A DNA stretch of 64,000 nucleotides from Lysinibacillus macroides. Its GTDB lineage: Bacteria; Bacillota; Bacilli; Bacillales_A; Planococcaceae. The stretch is taken from assembly GCF_001281525.1 (NCBI RefSeq), contig NZ_LGCI01000010.1:46051-110050 (forward strand), written 5' to 3'. Positions 43,537 through 53,291 of the stretch are shown here, piece after piece. A program made the position numbers and the translations under genes. The notes below the pieces were generated by a model. The model was given only the letters and a program-made list of their open reading frames with translations, was not told the DNA's origin and did no database searches. Each line of letters begins with the position of its first letter. Position 1 is the first letter of the stretch.

Positions 43537-45080
43537 CTATGCTTGCCCCACAAGATATCCTAATTATGGAAGGAGATGTTGGTAATACTCAAGTACGGTA
43601 TAGAATCGGTTGAATCCTCGCCACAGGACTTTGACACCCGGGTCCCCATCTGCTTTCCGTCCGAGGAAGCCGCCCATCTTGGCTAAGGAATCAACGGCTT
43701 CTTTGATGCTTGGTGGGACAGAAGGGAGAGTGGATGTTTTATTCGAAATACGATAGAGCACCTGCCATTCCTCTTCGGTTAGAAATGGCGCACAGGAGGC
43801 TGTTGGTTGCTGTCTTGCTAAGTAAGTCATGCCGAGGATTCGGACAGCGATGATACTGTACACGTGTAGCTGTTTTTCTAGTCGTTCGGCTGTACGATTC
43901 TGCTTCTCCTCTATCTTACAGCCGCTTTTCAAAATGTAATGAAATCGCTCAATCTTCCAGCGATGTATATACCAGCTCACTTTTTCTATCGCTTCCTCCA
44001 GTGTAGTCACCGCTCGGTTCGTGATTAAATACCATTCGATTGGTTTTGATTTGGACAAGGGAGTTTCTTCTCGTACATGCAGAATGGACACGGCGATGGT
44101 TGCCTTTTGCTTCGGTGTTTTCAAGCCATTCATTGGCGCCGTCATGTGTACATGCTTGAACCGAATCGCTAAAGTTGCCTGTCGTTTGGGCAAATTTCTG
44201 CGTGTATCTCGTGGGATTTCTACGCAAATTTTTCCTGCTGGAGGGGTTTGCTTCACTGCATCAACTAATTTGCAGGCTTCTGTTGTTCTTCGATTTTGCA
44301 CAACACGCACAAGGAAGTCCTGTTCTTTTTCGAGGGCATGTTGAAAAAATTCATAGATATCGGCTTCACGGTCACCAACATGAACGTAACGAACTCCTTT
44401 TGGTTGGTTCTTGCAACTATTATCCATACTTTTTAACCATTTGTAACTTTCCTTCGCTTCAATCGGTCTCTGTCGTTTGGCTGTCCGTTTCCCTCGTTCT
44501 TCTACAGGACGTGTCCAAACAAATTGATCAAGTAAACCGAGGGGAATACCATCTGTCGTCACCGCAATAGCCGAATGAAGGAGAAGTCCTTGATGATGGG
44601 GACTTGCGCCAAAATCACCCAATCCTTCTGTCTTTTTGTGAGCTGTATAATTAAGTGTGGTTGTATCTTGCACGACTAAAATAACAGATTCTTCTCGTTT
44701 TTTGATGTGTGCCATCGTTGCTTTTCGATGTGTTTGTAAGAGGACAGAGGGCGTGACTTTTGGATTTGCCAGTAGACGGTAGATTGCTTTCGCTTCGGCT
44801 TTATCTGCACTGGCACTCGCAATGGATGCGCCCATCTGTTTAGAAAGTGTCTGCATGGATCGAATCACCCGTTTAATCGTCCTTCCACAAGCAATGCCCA
44901 TATCTTTGAATTCGTTATAGGTCCAGTGGTTCGTGTCTAGTTTTTCTGTCGAGAATGCCATTTCCCTCTCCTCCCCCTTCACGATTTTGTTTCTTCTATT
45001 CTACTATTTTTGTGTGGGTTTGAGGAGAAAGGAGCTCACAGCAACATCCATTTATTGTATTCATTGTGGGGCAAGCATAG
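43537..45080 (-). mobile_element. IS4-family insertion sequence of the IS50/Tn5 type
   Basis: The 1544-bp element has near-identical inverted ends CTATGCTTGCCCCACAA and a flanking 10-bp duplication CCCATAAAGG (43527-43536, 45081-45090). One intact transposase is carried. The length of the terminal repeats (about 17 bp) and the transposase type match the Tn5 (IS50) group of the IS4 family. Confidence 0.93.
43564..44961 (-). CDS. IS4-family (IS50/Tn5-like) transposase
   Basis: The 465-residue transposase resembles Tn5 transposase throughout: an N-terminal DNA-binding domain with AEAKAIYRLLANPKV, VVQDTTTLNY (first D), HVGDREADIYEFF (second D), and HRWKIERFHYILKSGC (E). ATG 44961 follows GGAGGAG; upstream codons to 44982 are not needed. 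The frame is complete. Confidence 0.93.
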   Translation of the reverse strand: MAFSTEKLDTNHWTYNEFKDMGIACGRTIKRVIRSMQTLSKQMGASIASASADKAEAKAIYRLLANPKVTPSVLLQTHRKATMAHIKKREESVILVVQDTTTLNYTAHKKTEGLGDFGASPHHQGLLLHSAIAVTTDGIPLGLLDQFVWTRPVEERGKRTAKRQRPIEAKESYKWLKSMDNSCKNQPKGVRYVHVGDREADIYEFFQHALEKEQDFLVRVVQNRRTTEACKLVDAVKQTPPAGKICVEIPRDTRRNLPKRQATLAIRFKHVHMTAPMNGLKTPKQKATIAVSILHVREETPLSKSKPIEWYLITNRAVTTLEEAIEKVSWYIHRWKIERFHYILKSGCKIEEKQNRTAERLEKQLHVYSIIAVRILGMTYLARQQPTASCAPFLTEEEWQVLYRISNKTSTLPSVPPSIKEAVDSLAKMGGFLGRKADGDPGVKVLWRGFNRFYTVLEYYQHLLP

Positions 45081-45516
45081 CCCATAAAGGACATTACAAG
45101 GGCAAAGCCTAATAACAGAATAGCAGTTAGCGTTAATGCCTGACTGCTCATCAATGAGGCAACAAGCCCACCACAAGTACCGCCAATTAAAGACACTAGT
45201 AAAACCGCCCGCATTTCTGCCCACACCAGTTCTTTTCTACGATAAATCGTATAAAAGCTTGAAAAAGCACTGACCATATTGGACACCTTGTTTGCACCAA
45301 TTGCCGAATGAACAGGCACACCCATGAGCATCATCGTCGGCAAGGTAATTAAACCACCACCACCTACCAATGTGCCAATAATATTTCCGATGATACCGAT
45401 GACTAAAAATAATAGGTATTCCATGCAATCCTTCTTTCTCTCATCCAAAAACGGTTATTCTATGATACAGTATAACAGATTGCTATTTTGAATGAGGATA
45501 GAAATGAGGGATATGG

Positions 45517-46014
45517 ATGCAGCACCAACAAAAAACACCTACGCCACGCTTTTGTCATCAGCTCACAATCATCGTGGCCATTATTTTCTTCGCTAGCATT
45601 ACAGCAACACTTATCCAATATCATAAGCTTCCTGTCACAATCCCTGTAGTACAAAGCTTTACAAGTGACCATGCCCAACTTGGTCCTAAAATGGCTATTT
45701 TTTATTTACCCGTTGTTGCCCTTATGCTCTTTTTACTGTTACACTATTTAGAAATAAAAGCGGCTTATCCCGTGCTGCGCCGCAACAAGCCACCACTTTC
45801 ACATAAGCAGCGACAAAACGGCATTATTACGTTTTGCCTGATGAAAAATAGTATTTTACTATACTTCACCTATTCCCTATTAAACGACCTAACCATCGCA
45901 TTAGGACATGATCGTATTTTACAACAGTGGCATGCCTACCTATTTCTCTTGTTCTTATGCGGCATCTTTAGCCTAGGGATTGTACGCGGGTTTCTATTAG
46001 AGAAACGTCAATAG
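45517..46014 (+). CDS. DUF1648-like integral membrane protein
   Basis: The 165-residue protein has four hydrophobic segments. The first is followed by HKLPVTIPVVQSF..., a pattern like the DUF1648/SdpI-type LPxxIPxHF motif. Function unknown; SdpI-type proteins act in immunity or signalling, but this is only a weak similarity. Divergent from the TSUP gene. Confidence 0.65.
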   Translation: MQHQQKTPTPRFCHQLTIIVAIIFFASITATLIQYHKLPVTIPVVQSFTSDHAQLGPKMAIFYLPVVALMLFLLLHYLEIKAAYPVLRRNKPPLSHKQRQNGIITFCLMKNSILLYFTYSLLNDLTIALGHDRILQQWHAYLFLLFLCGIFSLGIVRGFLLEKRQ

Positions 46015-46040
46015 GCTACCTGATCATCCATCAAGTAGCC
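46014..46040. terminator. Convergent terminator
   Basis: GGCTACCTGAT pairs with ATCAAGTAGCC around a CATCC loop (one mismatch). It overlaps the stops of both convergent genes. Confidence 0.65.
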
Positions 46041-46525
46041 TTCATCATCACTTGCTCCATCTGCTTAAAATTACAGATTAAACTATACTTTTGCATGCCA
46101 CGAGCCTGTTCAATGCTAGCATCAGCAAATTGCCGAAACATTGCTTGATCCTTTAATGTATAGGCATAGACCGCTTCAATCGTTGGGTGCATCCACTTAT
46201 CACTGCACATATCAGCCGTTCTGCCTTCTAGTGCCGTAATATAACAATAAGCATAGCTGGATAATGGCATCCATTGCGTAAAGCGACTCTTCTTTGTATC
46301 ATACGCCATTGCATAAAGCCCAGCAAAAATTGGCTCTTTTTGACGGCGTTTCACCAATTTATCCGCCATCTTCATATTATTGGTGCGATAGACAATATGT
46401 ATATGACGATAAATTATGGCAAGTGCGATGCCAGCAAATATCGTAAGTGCAATAGATAACCATAAAAGCGCCATTCCTACTAGAATAATCGCTAAATAAA
46501 ATAACGTTAATTGAACGATTCGCAT
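46031..46525 (-). CDS. Membrane protein of unknown function
   Basis: A 164-residue protein starting MRIVQLTLFYLAIILVGMAL, with two N-terminal transmembrane helices and a soluble helical C-terminal region (about residues 45-164) with several Met, Tyr and Cys residues. ATG 46525 lies behind AGGGGC; it starts 7 bases after the stop of the small gene upstream, so the two are coupled. Family not recognised. Confidence 0.6.
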   Translation of the reverse strand: MRIVQLTLFYLAIILVGMALLWLSIALTIFAGIALAIIYRHIHIVYRTNNMKMADKLVKRRQKEPIFAGLYAMAYDTKKSRFTQWMPLSSYAYCYITALEGRTADMCSDKWMHPTIEAVYAYTLKDQAMFRQFADASIEQARGMQKYSLICNFKQMEQVMMKAT

Positions 46526-46532
46526 AGTGCCC

Positions 46533-46700
46533 CTACTGTAATCTTTTACGCATCTTACGTGCAAATATAAGACCTGCCCCTAAAAAGAACATGAATAGCA
46601 TCAATTTCATAATAGGGATTATCACTAGCTTGCTAACCAGCACAACAGCCACGATATAATAGGCGACCATTGCTAGCGTAAATAGTGTAAGTCTATTCAT
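46533..46700 (-). CDS. Tiny two-helix membrane protein
   Basis: A 55-residue frame starting MNRLTLFTLAMVAYYIVA and ending RKMRKRLQ: two hydrophobic helices with a basic tail. CAGGGGT lies before ATG 46700. Tight coupling to the membrane gene downstream supports that it is real. Confidence 0.55.
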   Translation of the reverse strand: MNRLTLFTLAMVAYYIVAVVLVSKLVIIPIMKLMLFMFFLGAGLIFARKMRKRLQ

Positions 46701-46778
46701 TAGACCCCTGCTTTCTAATTTCTCACCATAACCAAACTCTCTTTATTATGCAAGCACCCTCTGAGAAATGCAAATACC

Positions 46779-47384
46779 TCACAAAATTTGAAACATCGTC
46801 ATATTAGCAGCTAAAAAATTAGCCATGCTATGTATAGCCCAGCTTGTTAAAATCGAGCCCCCTGATAGCCGTTCATTTAGCCAGCCCATTATATAGCCTG
46901 CAAATGCCGTCGCAAGCACAACAAGGAATAGCACAAAAATAGGCAACATCGACCCTAGCATGGCTCCGTGGATACAGCCAAACATAAGGCTTTGCAAGAT
47001 ATTTCCCACTTGAAAACCAAACAACTTAGCTAATCTTTTCAATAAAAAGCCACGAAATAATAGCTCCTCTGATAAACCCGTTTGAATAATAGCATAAGAT
47101 AGAGCGGGAAATATACCTGCCCACCCAAGACCAGCAAATTGGTTGGATGCGAGTAAGGAGCTGTCAATATAAAAGAAAACAAGGGCTTGTATAGGGACAA
47201 TAAAGAGAGCAATCGCTAACAGGCATAAGGCAAAGTAGGTCCCTTTATGGGTAATAATAGGCTTGTGAAATCCAAGCCATGCTTGAAAGGGTTCTTTTTT
47301 TCTCCCTGTAAAAAACCACCAAATAAATGGTATCACTGAAAATAATAGAACTTGTAGAATGCCGCTTATCATACTTTCCATCAT
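46779..47384 (-). CDS. CPBP-family intramembrane metalloprotease
   Basis: The 201-residue membrane protein has the CPBP (Abi) motifs EELLFRGFLLKRL (EExxxR) and FGCIHG, with the later histidine in SWAIHSMANF. These are Rce1-like intramembrane endopeptidases, in bacteria often linked to bacteriocin immunity or peptide maturation. No bacteriocin gene is evident next to it. GAGGGGG precedes the start. Confidence 0.88.
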   Translation of the reverse strand: MMESMISGILQVLLFSVIPFIWWFFTGRKKEPFQAWLGFHKPIITHKGTYFALCLLAIALFIVPIQALVFFYIDSSLLASNQFAGLGWAGIFPALSYAIIQTGLSEELLFRGFLLKRLAKLFGFQVGNILQSLMFGCIHGAMLGSMLPIFVLFLVVLATAFAGYIMGWLNERLSGGSILTSWAIHSMANFLAANMTMFQIL

Positions 47385-47628
47385 GATATTTCCCCCTCCT
47401 GTTTCTTTGTTATGATAAGCATAGAAGAAAACACCACTATTTTCAAATAAATTTTAATGATAATCGTTAAATTATTTATTTTTAATATTAAAAATTATAT
47501 GATTTACAATAAATTCATTTAAACTAATCGAGGGCTTCTACTTTGTAATTTCATTTATTTTTATGTATACTCAATTACAGACAATAAAGGTCTACAATAT
47601 ACCCATTAAGATAATGGAGGTACTATTT

Positions 47629-48321
47629 ATGAAAAATGATGCCACACAGCTTCTTCAAAAATCACAGGCATATGAGAACAACGCGCGCATCTCTGTGCCG
47701 GGCTATGATACATTGTTTTCAATGGTACAAGCATATTTTCGTGCGCAATTAGGGGAACAACAAGCTTCCATCCTCATCGTTGGGGCGGGTGGGGGCAATG
47801 AACTTTCCGCCTGGGGGCAGTCCAATTCTAATTGGTCATTTACGGGGGTAGATCCATCTGAAGAAATGCTGCAAATCGCTTCTTATAAAGCGGAACAGCT
47901 CCAATTAGAAAGCCGTGTGCAACTTCTCTTAGGCACGATCGATCATTTACCATCAGCAGATACAAAATTTGATGCTGCTAGCTGTATTTTAGTACTTCAT
48001 TTTATTGAAGAATGGCAAGAAAAATTAGCATTACTGCAAAATATTCATGGTCAATTAAAGCCTGGTAAGCCCTTTGCCCTTGTAAGTGCTTTTGGACAAC
48101 GTGATAGTGCTGAGCTACAAGATCGCATAAAAATATGGCAAAGCTTCTTTTTAGATGTGGGCTATCCTCAAGCAAAGGTGAAAGATATGGGGAAGGTGAT
48201 TATGAATATTTCCTTTATTTCAGATCAGCAAATTGAGCAATTATTAAAAGAGGCGGGCTTTCAGCATATTGCGCGCTTTTTTACTTCAGGTCTTTTTGCA
48301 GGCTGGATGTGCCATGCTTAA
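47629..48321 (+). CDS. SAM-dependent methyltransferase, class I
   Basis: The 230-residue protein starts MKNDATQLLQKSQ; GGAGG at 47617-47621 fits ATG 47629 and rules against an upstream ATG at 47563. The SAM-binding motif is ILIVGAGGGNELSAW, with TGVDPSEEML and FDAASCILVLHFIE after it. Substrate unknown. Confidence 0.88.
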   Translation: MKNDATQLLQKSQAYENNARISVPGYDTLFSMVQAYFRAQLGEQQASILIVGAGGGNELSAWGQSNSNWSFTGVDPSEEMLQIASYKAEQLQLESRVQLLLGTIDHLPSADTKFDAASCILVLHFIEEWQEKLALLQNIHGQLKPGKPFALVSAFGQRDSAELQDRIKIWQSFFLDVGYPQAKVKDMGKVIMNISFISDQQIEQLLKEAGFQHIARFFTSGLFAGWMCHA

Positions 48322-48493
48322 TCGCATAAACCATCCTCCTATTAGATTATTATTGAGCGAGTTCCTTACTAAATGAGGCACTTGCTCCTCTTCAAAGCCT
48401 TTATAAAAGAACCTCCATAAAATTTTGTCTATACAAATCATGCTAGATTTTCTGAAATGGTAAAAAATGGACAAAAAGGAAAGGAGAATATAA

Positions 48494-48778
48494 TTGAATA
48501 GTTGCCCTAATTGTTTAGCTAAAAACTCATTTAAAAAAGTACATAAAGATGGCTCCCATTTATATATTTGTGTGTATTGTGATTCAATGATTGAAAATAA
48601 GCCTATTTCAATAAAGGATCTTGTTGAGGAGGAGCCTCCACAAAAACTATTTACCACTACACTTGATCGCTCCCCGGAGTTTAATGACGAAAATGTAACA
48701 ACCTTTAATATTTTAATTATAGGTACTTTTGTTCTTCTTTTTTTAATATTCATATTCTATCTAATAACAGAATACTAA
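48494..48778 (+). CDS. Zinc-ribbon membrane protein
   Basis: A 94-residue protein with TTG start behind AAGGAGAA. The first 30 residues form a zinc ribbon (SCPNC...YICVYC), and residues 70-90 form one C-terminal transmembrane helix (FNILIIGTFVLLFLIFIFYL). Function unknown. Confidence 0.65.
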   Translation: MNSCPNCLAKNSFKKVHKDGSHLYICVYCDSMIENKPISIKDLVEEEPPQKLFTTTLDRSPEFNDENVTTFNILIIGTFVLLFLIFIFYLITEY

Positions 48779-48924
48779 ATACCAAAAAGGCCTACTCAGC
48801 TAAATAATTAGCTTTGCGGGTCGTAGTGATTTTACTGAAACAACTAATATTTTAATTTATTAAAAAAACCATGCCAACTACTCCTCTGTTATCCTCTGCT
48901 TGATTTCACCAATAAATACTATAA

Positions 48925-49297
48925 TAATATAAGCTTTGGTCAATCATCACACCAAGCTTTTGTGCCTGTCTATTATCCGTGGCTGTTTCAAGCCTCCTAT
49001 AACGTACATCCTGCTTTTAACAGTATGCACCATTAAAGCTTGTGCGACAAATAAATCATTTAAGACAAAGGCTCTTTTCATGGCTGCAGAGGAAAAGGTC
49101 GGATAGAGCTGTGCAAAACCAATAGCCTCCTCCTCTTGATAAGCAAGGAAAATAATCGACTCCTTGTTATTTATACGCTACTGTATAAACTGCTCGGCTC
49201 CCTGAGCATCAGAGGGCTGTCCATAAAATTCACGATAGGTATTAAATAATGGTACAACTGCTTTTACGGATTACTGGGTCACTGTACAAATGTTCAT
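48925..49297 (-). pseudogene. Decayed GNAT acetyltransferase
   Basis: From ATG 49297 (behind GGGAG) the frame reads VPLFNTYREFYGQP..., EEEAIGFAQLYPTFSS and MKRAFVLNDLFV, recognisable as a GNAT protein, but has an in-frame TAA near codon 9 and a TAG after about 43 codons, and lacks the acetyl-CoA-binding centre. The piece ETATDNRQAQKL at its end is the usual GNAT C-terminal motif, so an internal deletion has occurred. It lies divergently next to a MocR-type regulator, a common partner of such genes. Confidence 0.75.
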
Positions 49298-49406
49298 ATT
49301 TACTCCCTATTTCTTTTAGATTGTCCTTCTTGTATGATGATAGTAGGGAATGTGACATTCTAAAAGAAACAGTTTTCAATATTTCAACATGTCAAGGCGG
49401 TGCTCT

Positions 49407-50792
49407 ATGGACGATTTTATTTTTTTATTAACAGAGAATGAGACAAAATATAAACAAATTTATCAGCAGCTCAAAGCACTCATTATGAAGGGAACATTAA
49501 AAACGGATGACTCTTTACCATCCATTCGCAAACTTGCGGAAACATTACAGGTTAGTCGTAATACCACATTAACTGCCTATGAGCAGCTTGTAGCAGAAGG
49601 TTATATACGTGGCGAAGGGCGAAAGGGCTATTTTGTAAATGCATTGGAGCAGGTTTTTTTACAGGAGCAAGAGCAGCCCGCTATTTTCCAGTCCCCAGTG
49701 GATATAGCCACATATATCGTCGATTTCCGAGCGGGAGCTGTTGATCAGCGGTATTTTCCATTAAAAGTATGGCGTCACATGGCAAATCAAGTATTACAAA
49801 CCACTGAATGCTATAAATATGGGGAACCCTTTGGAGAGCCATTGCTAAAGGAGCAGCTTGTGCCTTATTTACTACAAGCAAGGGGTGTTGCGACCACTTC
49901 TGACAATATTATTATTGGCAGCAGCACACAGCAAATGCTTCTATATTTAGGGTTTTTATTCAAAGAAAATTTCTCAAGCATCGTATTGGAGGACCCAGGC
50001 TATAATGGTGCGCGTGAAGCTTTTCAATTGCATGGCTTTCAAATAGAGGGATTGCCTGTATCAACACAGGGGGCTCAGCTTGATCAATTAGCACATTGTT
50101 CGGCACGTCTGCTCTATGTCACCCCCTCACATCATTTCCCATACGGTGTATCCATGACCATTCAGCAGCGACAAGCTTTAATACAATGGGTACAGCAAGT
50201 CGATGGCTATATTTTAGAGGATGATTATGATGGGGAATTTCGTTATACACAACAGCCATTTCCCGCCCTTACGTCAATTGATGCATCCCGCGTTATTTAT
50301 CTGGGCACGTTTTCAAAATCCTTTTTACCTAGCATCCGTTTAAGCTATATGGTATTGCCAAATGCACTTGTACAGGCATTTAAAATGCGTTTTGCTGCTT
50401 TTGAGCAAAATGCCTCGCCCCTTCACCAACGCACAATGGCTCAGTTTATCGCTCAAGGAGAATGGACACGTCATATTAAAAGAATGCGACTGACCTATAA
50501 ACAAAAAATGCAGCACCTTGTACAGGAGCTGCAACAACAATTTGGTAAAAACATAACGATTTTAGGCGAGCAGTCGGGGCTTTATATTTTAGTAAAAGTA
50601 AAATCCTTGCTCTCAGAGCAGCAGCTCATCGAACGCGCAAAACTTTATGGTGTCAAGGTGTACCCAACCAGCCCATTTTTTCTCCAGCAAGTAAGTGAGG
50701 AGCCAATGCTACAGTTAGGATTTAGTAAGTTAACGATAGAAGAAATTAAGAGAGGCGTCCAGCTATTAAAGAAAGCTTGGGGAAAGCCATAA
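49407..50792 (+). CDS. MocR/PdxR-type regulator (GntR HTH plus aminotransferase domain)
   Basis: The 461-residue protein starts MDDFIFLLTENETKYKQIY behind AAGGCGGTG. The N-terminal GntR-type winged helix (SIRKLAETLQVSRNTTLTAYE) covers about residues 12-80; the rest is a class I aminotransferase fold with the PLP lysine in GTFSKSFLPSIRLSY. Such regulators sense PLP or amino compounds. Its usual divergent target appears to be the neighbouring decayed GNAT gene. Confidence 0.9.
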   Translation: MDDFIFLLTENETKYKQIYQQLKALIMKGTLKTDDSLPSIRKLAETLQVSRNTTLTAYEQLVAEGYIRGEGRKGYFVNALEQVFLQEQEQPAIFQSPVDIATYIVDFRAGAVDQRYFPLKVWRHMANQVLQTTECYKYGEPFGEPLLKEQLVPYLLQARGVATTSDNIIIGSSTQQMLLYLGFLFKENFSSIVLEDPGYNGAREAFQLHGFQIEGLPVSTQGAQLDQLAHCSARLLYVTPSHHFPYGVSMTIQQRQALIQWVQQVDGYILEDDYDGEFRYTQQPFPALTSIDASRVIYLGTFSKSFLPSIRLSYMVLPNALVQAFKMRFAAFEQNASPLHQRTMAQFIAQGEWTRHIKRMRLTYKQKMQHLVQELQQQFGKNITILGEQSGLYILVKVKSLLSEQQLIERAKLYGVKVYPTSPFFLQQVSEEPMLQLGFSKLTIEEIKRGVQLLKKAWGKP

Positions 50793-50821
50793 TCATTTAA
50801 AGTTATGGCTTTCCCCAAGCT
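50774..50821. terminator. Terminator with a 19-bp stem overlapping the MocR stop
   Basis: AGCTTGGGGAAAGCCATAA (50774-50792) pairs perfectly with its complement at 50803-50821. The stem includes the last codons and the stop of the regulator gene. It stands between convergent genes. Confidence 0.85.
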
Positions 50822-50847
50822 AATTGGTCTCATACTCATGTAGTGCT

Positions 50848-52071
50848 TTAAAAATAATCAATAAACGTTGGAATACCTACTGGTAGCACTGCCTCTAGTA
50901 GCGCAATATCCTCCGCACGGCCCTGTAAACGCTCGATCTTTTCTAAATAGCTTGGCCGTTTATAGCCTAACAGCATTGTAGCCAAAGTCTGGACCGTTAA
51001 ATGAACGGCATCCTCTCCCAGTATCTCACTCACCTTTTGGACGGATAACTTGCCAGCTTTCATATTCACAATAAATGTGCCGTTATTCCATGCGACAACG
51101 CGATCACTAACAGCCAAACGAAGCTGAAAATTATGGCCGCTAAATGGATAACGTAATAAGAATTCTTTTACATCAACAATTCTTGCCATAAAATAAGGCG
51201 AAACCTTTTGAATAATTTCGCTATCCTCTAATAAAAACGCCACTGCTTCATTGCCTGTTGTTTTGCCGTACACATTGTAAATCATTGAGCTATGTGCAGA
51301 GACAAAATTCCACAAGCCTTTGCGTGCCTCCTCCTGCAAATAGACGATTTCATCAATATAATAATTTTCCTCCATAATACGATAAAACAGATAGCCCTGT
51401 GGTGTATCCTCTTCATCATAGTAAACCGCTGCCTGAAGATTGACATCACTATCAATAAATTTTTCCTCCCAAAAGTCCTCCTGAAACTTTTCATTCCAAG
51501 CAATACTATTACGCACCATCACACCATGTGTTCTCTTGGCATAGCCTGCGTAGATGGCAACCACGTCCTCATGCCTAGGATCAACGCGGCGAATTTTCCC
51601 ATTGAGCCCTGTATAATGTGGAAGTTGTGTATCCTTCACCTGAAATTCCACGATATCACTCATAATTTCCCAGCCCTTTTTACGGTAATAGGGGATTGAA
51701 TATGGAAATAAATAGGATATATACTGTTCTTCGTTACGCATTCTTTGCAGGCTTTCAATAATCAAGCCCTCCATTAAGCCATGACCTGAATATTCAGGGT
51801 AGGTTCCGACTGCCGTAATTCCACCCATTTCATAAATTTTGCCATGCACATTGACCTCAAAAGGCAAACTTAAAATTTGCGAAACAAGCTGTGAGCCATC
51901 AAACCAGCCAATGGCATGCCCCTCGTTAAATTGCCTGCTTTTTGCATTCACAAAGCGACGATCCTTATGAATGGACATGGACATTTGAAAGACATAATTG
52001 AGTAAATCAATGGATTGTGCCATCTCGTCTAATCGAATGTCCCGCATAACTAAGCCTTTTCGTTGATTCAT
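50848..52071 (-). CDS. Eis-type GNAT N-acetyltransferase
   Basis: The 407-residue protein has the Eis layout: tandem GNAT domains followed by an SCP2-like C-terminal part ending in the C-terminal carboxylate region (PTFIDYF). The motif GGITAVGTYPEYSGHGLMEGLI binds acetyl-CoA. Eis proteins acetylate amines of varied substrates, including aminoglycosides. Its ATG shares bases with the stop of the ATPase gene (ATGA), so the two are co-translated. ATG 52047 is an alternative start. Confidence 0.9.
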   Translation of the reverse strand: MNQRKGLVMRDIRLDEMAQSIDLLNYVFQMSMSIHKDRRFVNAKSRQFNEGHAIGWFDGSQLVSQILSLPFEVNVHGKIYEMGGITAVGTYPEYSGHGLMEGLIIESLQRMRNEEQYISYLFPYSIPYYRKKGWEIMSDIVEFQVKDTQLPHYTGLNGKIRRVDPRHEDVVAIYAGYAKRTHGVMVRNSIAWNEKFQEDFWEEKFIDSDVNLQAAVYYDEEDTPQGYLFYRIMEENYYIDEIVYLQEEARKGLWNFVSAHSSMIYNVYGKTTGNEAVAFLLEDSEIIQKVSPYFMARIVDVKEFLLRYPFSGHNFQLRLAVSDRVVAWNNGTFIVNMKAGKLSVQKVSEILGEDAVHLTVQTLATMLLGYKRPSYLEKIERLQGRAEDIALLEAVLPVGIPTFIDYF

Positions 52072-52796
52072 GATTCCCTCTCCTCATCAAATAACTCGCG
52101 TAAAATACTGTCAGGTGCAGCTAAAAAGCGTTTCGTAACGATATAATGAATGGTTTCCTCATAGCGAATCGCTTCAATTTCGCCATTATCAAAACTATAA
52201 ATCGTTGCATCAGGATAGCCAAGTAAAATGGGTGAGTGAGTCGCAATAATAAATTGTGCCTCGTGCTCTAAGTCCTTGATAATTTTCAGCAGGCTTAGCT
52301 GTCTTGTTGGAGACAAAGCTGCTTCAGGCTCATCTAATAAATAGATAGCCTTGCCCCTAAAACGATTCATAAATAACGCAAGAAAAGATTCTCCATGGGA
52401 TTGATGGTGCAATGATTTTCCTCCAAAAGCGGCATATTTATTTGGGTGCTCTAACAAATCAATATGACTGGCAAATTGATAAAATGTTTCAGATCGCAGA
52501 AAAAAACCATTCGAAATCTTTGGTAACCATGACAAACGGATATATTCTCCCAGTGAAGATTCTGCTTTATGTACTTCATATAAATTTTGACGACCACCAC
52601 CCGCCGTATTGAAATCACAGCGGTCCGCAATCGCCTCAAGCAATGTTGATTTCCCCGAGCCATTTTCCCCTACAAAGAACGTGACATTTGTCGGAAATTC
52701 CAACTCATGCAGCTCTTGCAAGCTTGGAATATTAAAAGGATACACCTGTTTATTGGGAATGGTATCCTGTAACACCTTACATGATTTTAAATACAT
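52068..52796 (-). CDS. AAA/ABC-type ATPase (OLD/SMC-like, soluble)
   Basis: The 242-residue ATPase has Walker A FVGENGSGKSTLLEAI, signature-like HQSHGESFLALF, Walker B IYLLDEPEAALS and a late HSPILLGYP switch. No membrane partner is adjacent, so it is probably a soluble ABC-type ATPase of unknown role, not a transporter subunit. Coupled to the Eis-type gene. Confidence 0.85.
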   Translation of the reverse strand: MYLKSCKVLQDTIPNKQVYPFNIPSLQELHELEFPTNVTFFVGENGSGKSTLLEAIADRCDFNTAGGGRQNLYEVHKAESSLGEYIRLSWLPKISNGFFLRSETFYQFASHIDLLEHPNKYAAFGGKSLHHQSHGESFLALFMNRFRGKAIYLLDEPEAALSPTRQLSLLKIIKDLEHEAQFIIATHSPILLGYPDATIYSFDNGEIEAIRYEETIHYIVTKRFLAAPDSILRELFDEERES

Positions 52797-52842
52797 CTCG
52801 TCTCCTCCTTTTCTCTATTATAACGAACCTCACATGAGCTAA

Positions 52843-53290
52843 ACATCATCCACCTCTCCCTATGGACGGATTTTAATTAAAAGTGCTTATACACATAAAT
52901 TGACTGAAATAGCTTACGACGGGGCCCCACATTTCCTCAGATCCCTATGAAATATTTCCTGAGAAATAAATAAAAAACATGTCGAAAGTTGCAATTACCA
53001 TACGGAAAACCATGTCATATTTTTGATTTTTTTATAAAATAAGTGGATATTGACCTCCTTTCTCCTAAATGATTAAGTGATTTCCTACAATATTGAGTAG
53101 TGGTTTCCAGGTAGATTTTATTTCGCAGGGCTTTGTTTATTGATTATCTTTAATAAAAATGTTGCCTCTATCTTATTTTCTTTCTGAGAGGGTCGCCTCA
53201 TTTATTATGATCACTTAGATTCCTTTCAGTGTCACTTTAGGAGTTAATTTGTATCTATTTTAATTGTTTTTTTGCCCTATAAGTAAATAA
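52843..53290. other. Intergenic stretch without a convincing gene
   Basis: About 450 bases, AT-rich, without a coding frame of quality. It contains GGGGCCCC at 52921-52928 and, near its right end (53185-53216), a motif also found at 55351-55380. Possibly remnants of a lost gene or element. Confidence 0.4.
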
Positions 53291-53291
53291 A

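Larger units (their letters stand above)
43127..45424 (-). pseudogene. TSUP (TauE/SafE) membrane transporter split by a Tn5-like IS
   Basis: The N-terminal part (45424-45081) starts MEYLLFLVIG and contains GTLVGGGGLITLPTMML, the TSUP signature. The C-terminal part (43526-43127) contains GVGIYDGMFGPGSTTLALY, the second TSUP repeat. Removing 43537-45080 and one copy of the 10-bp duplication CCCATAAAGG restores one open frame of 247 residues, the usual family length. TSUP proteins export or import sulfur-containing or organic anions. A run of ten G codon bases (GGG GGG GGG G) follows the insertion site in the coding strand. Confidence 0.9.
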
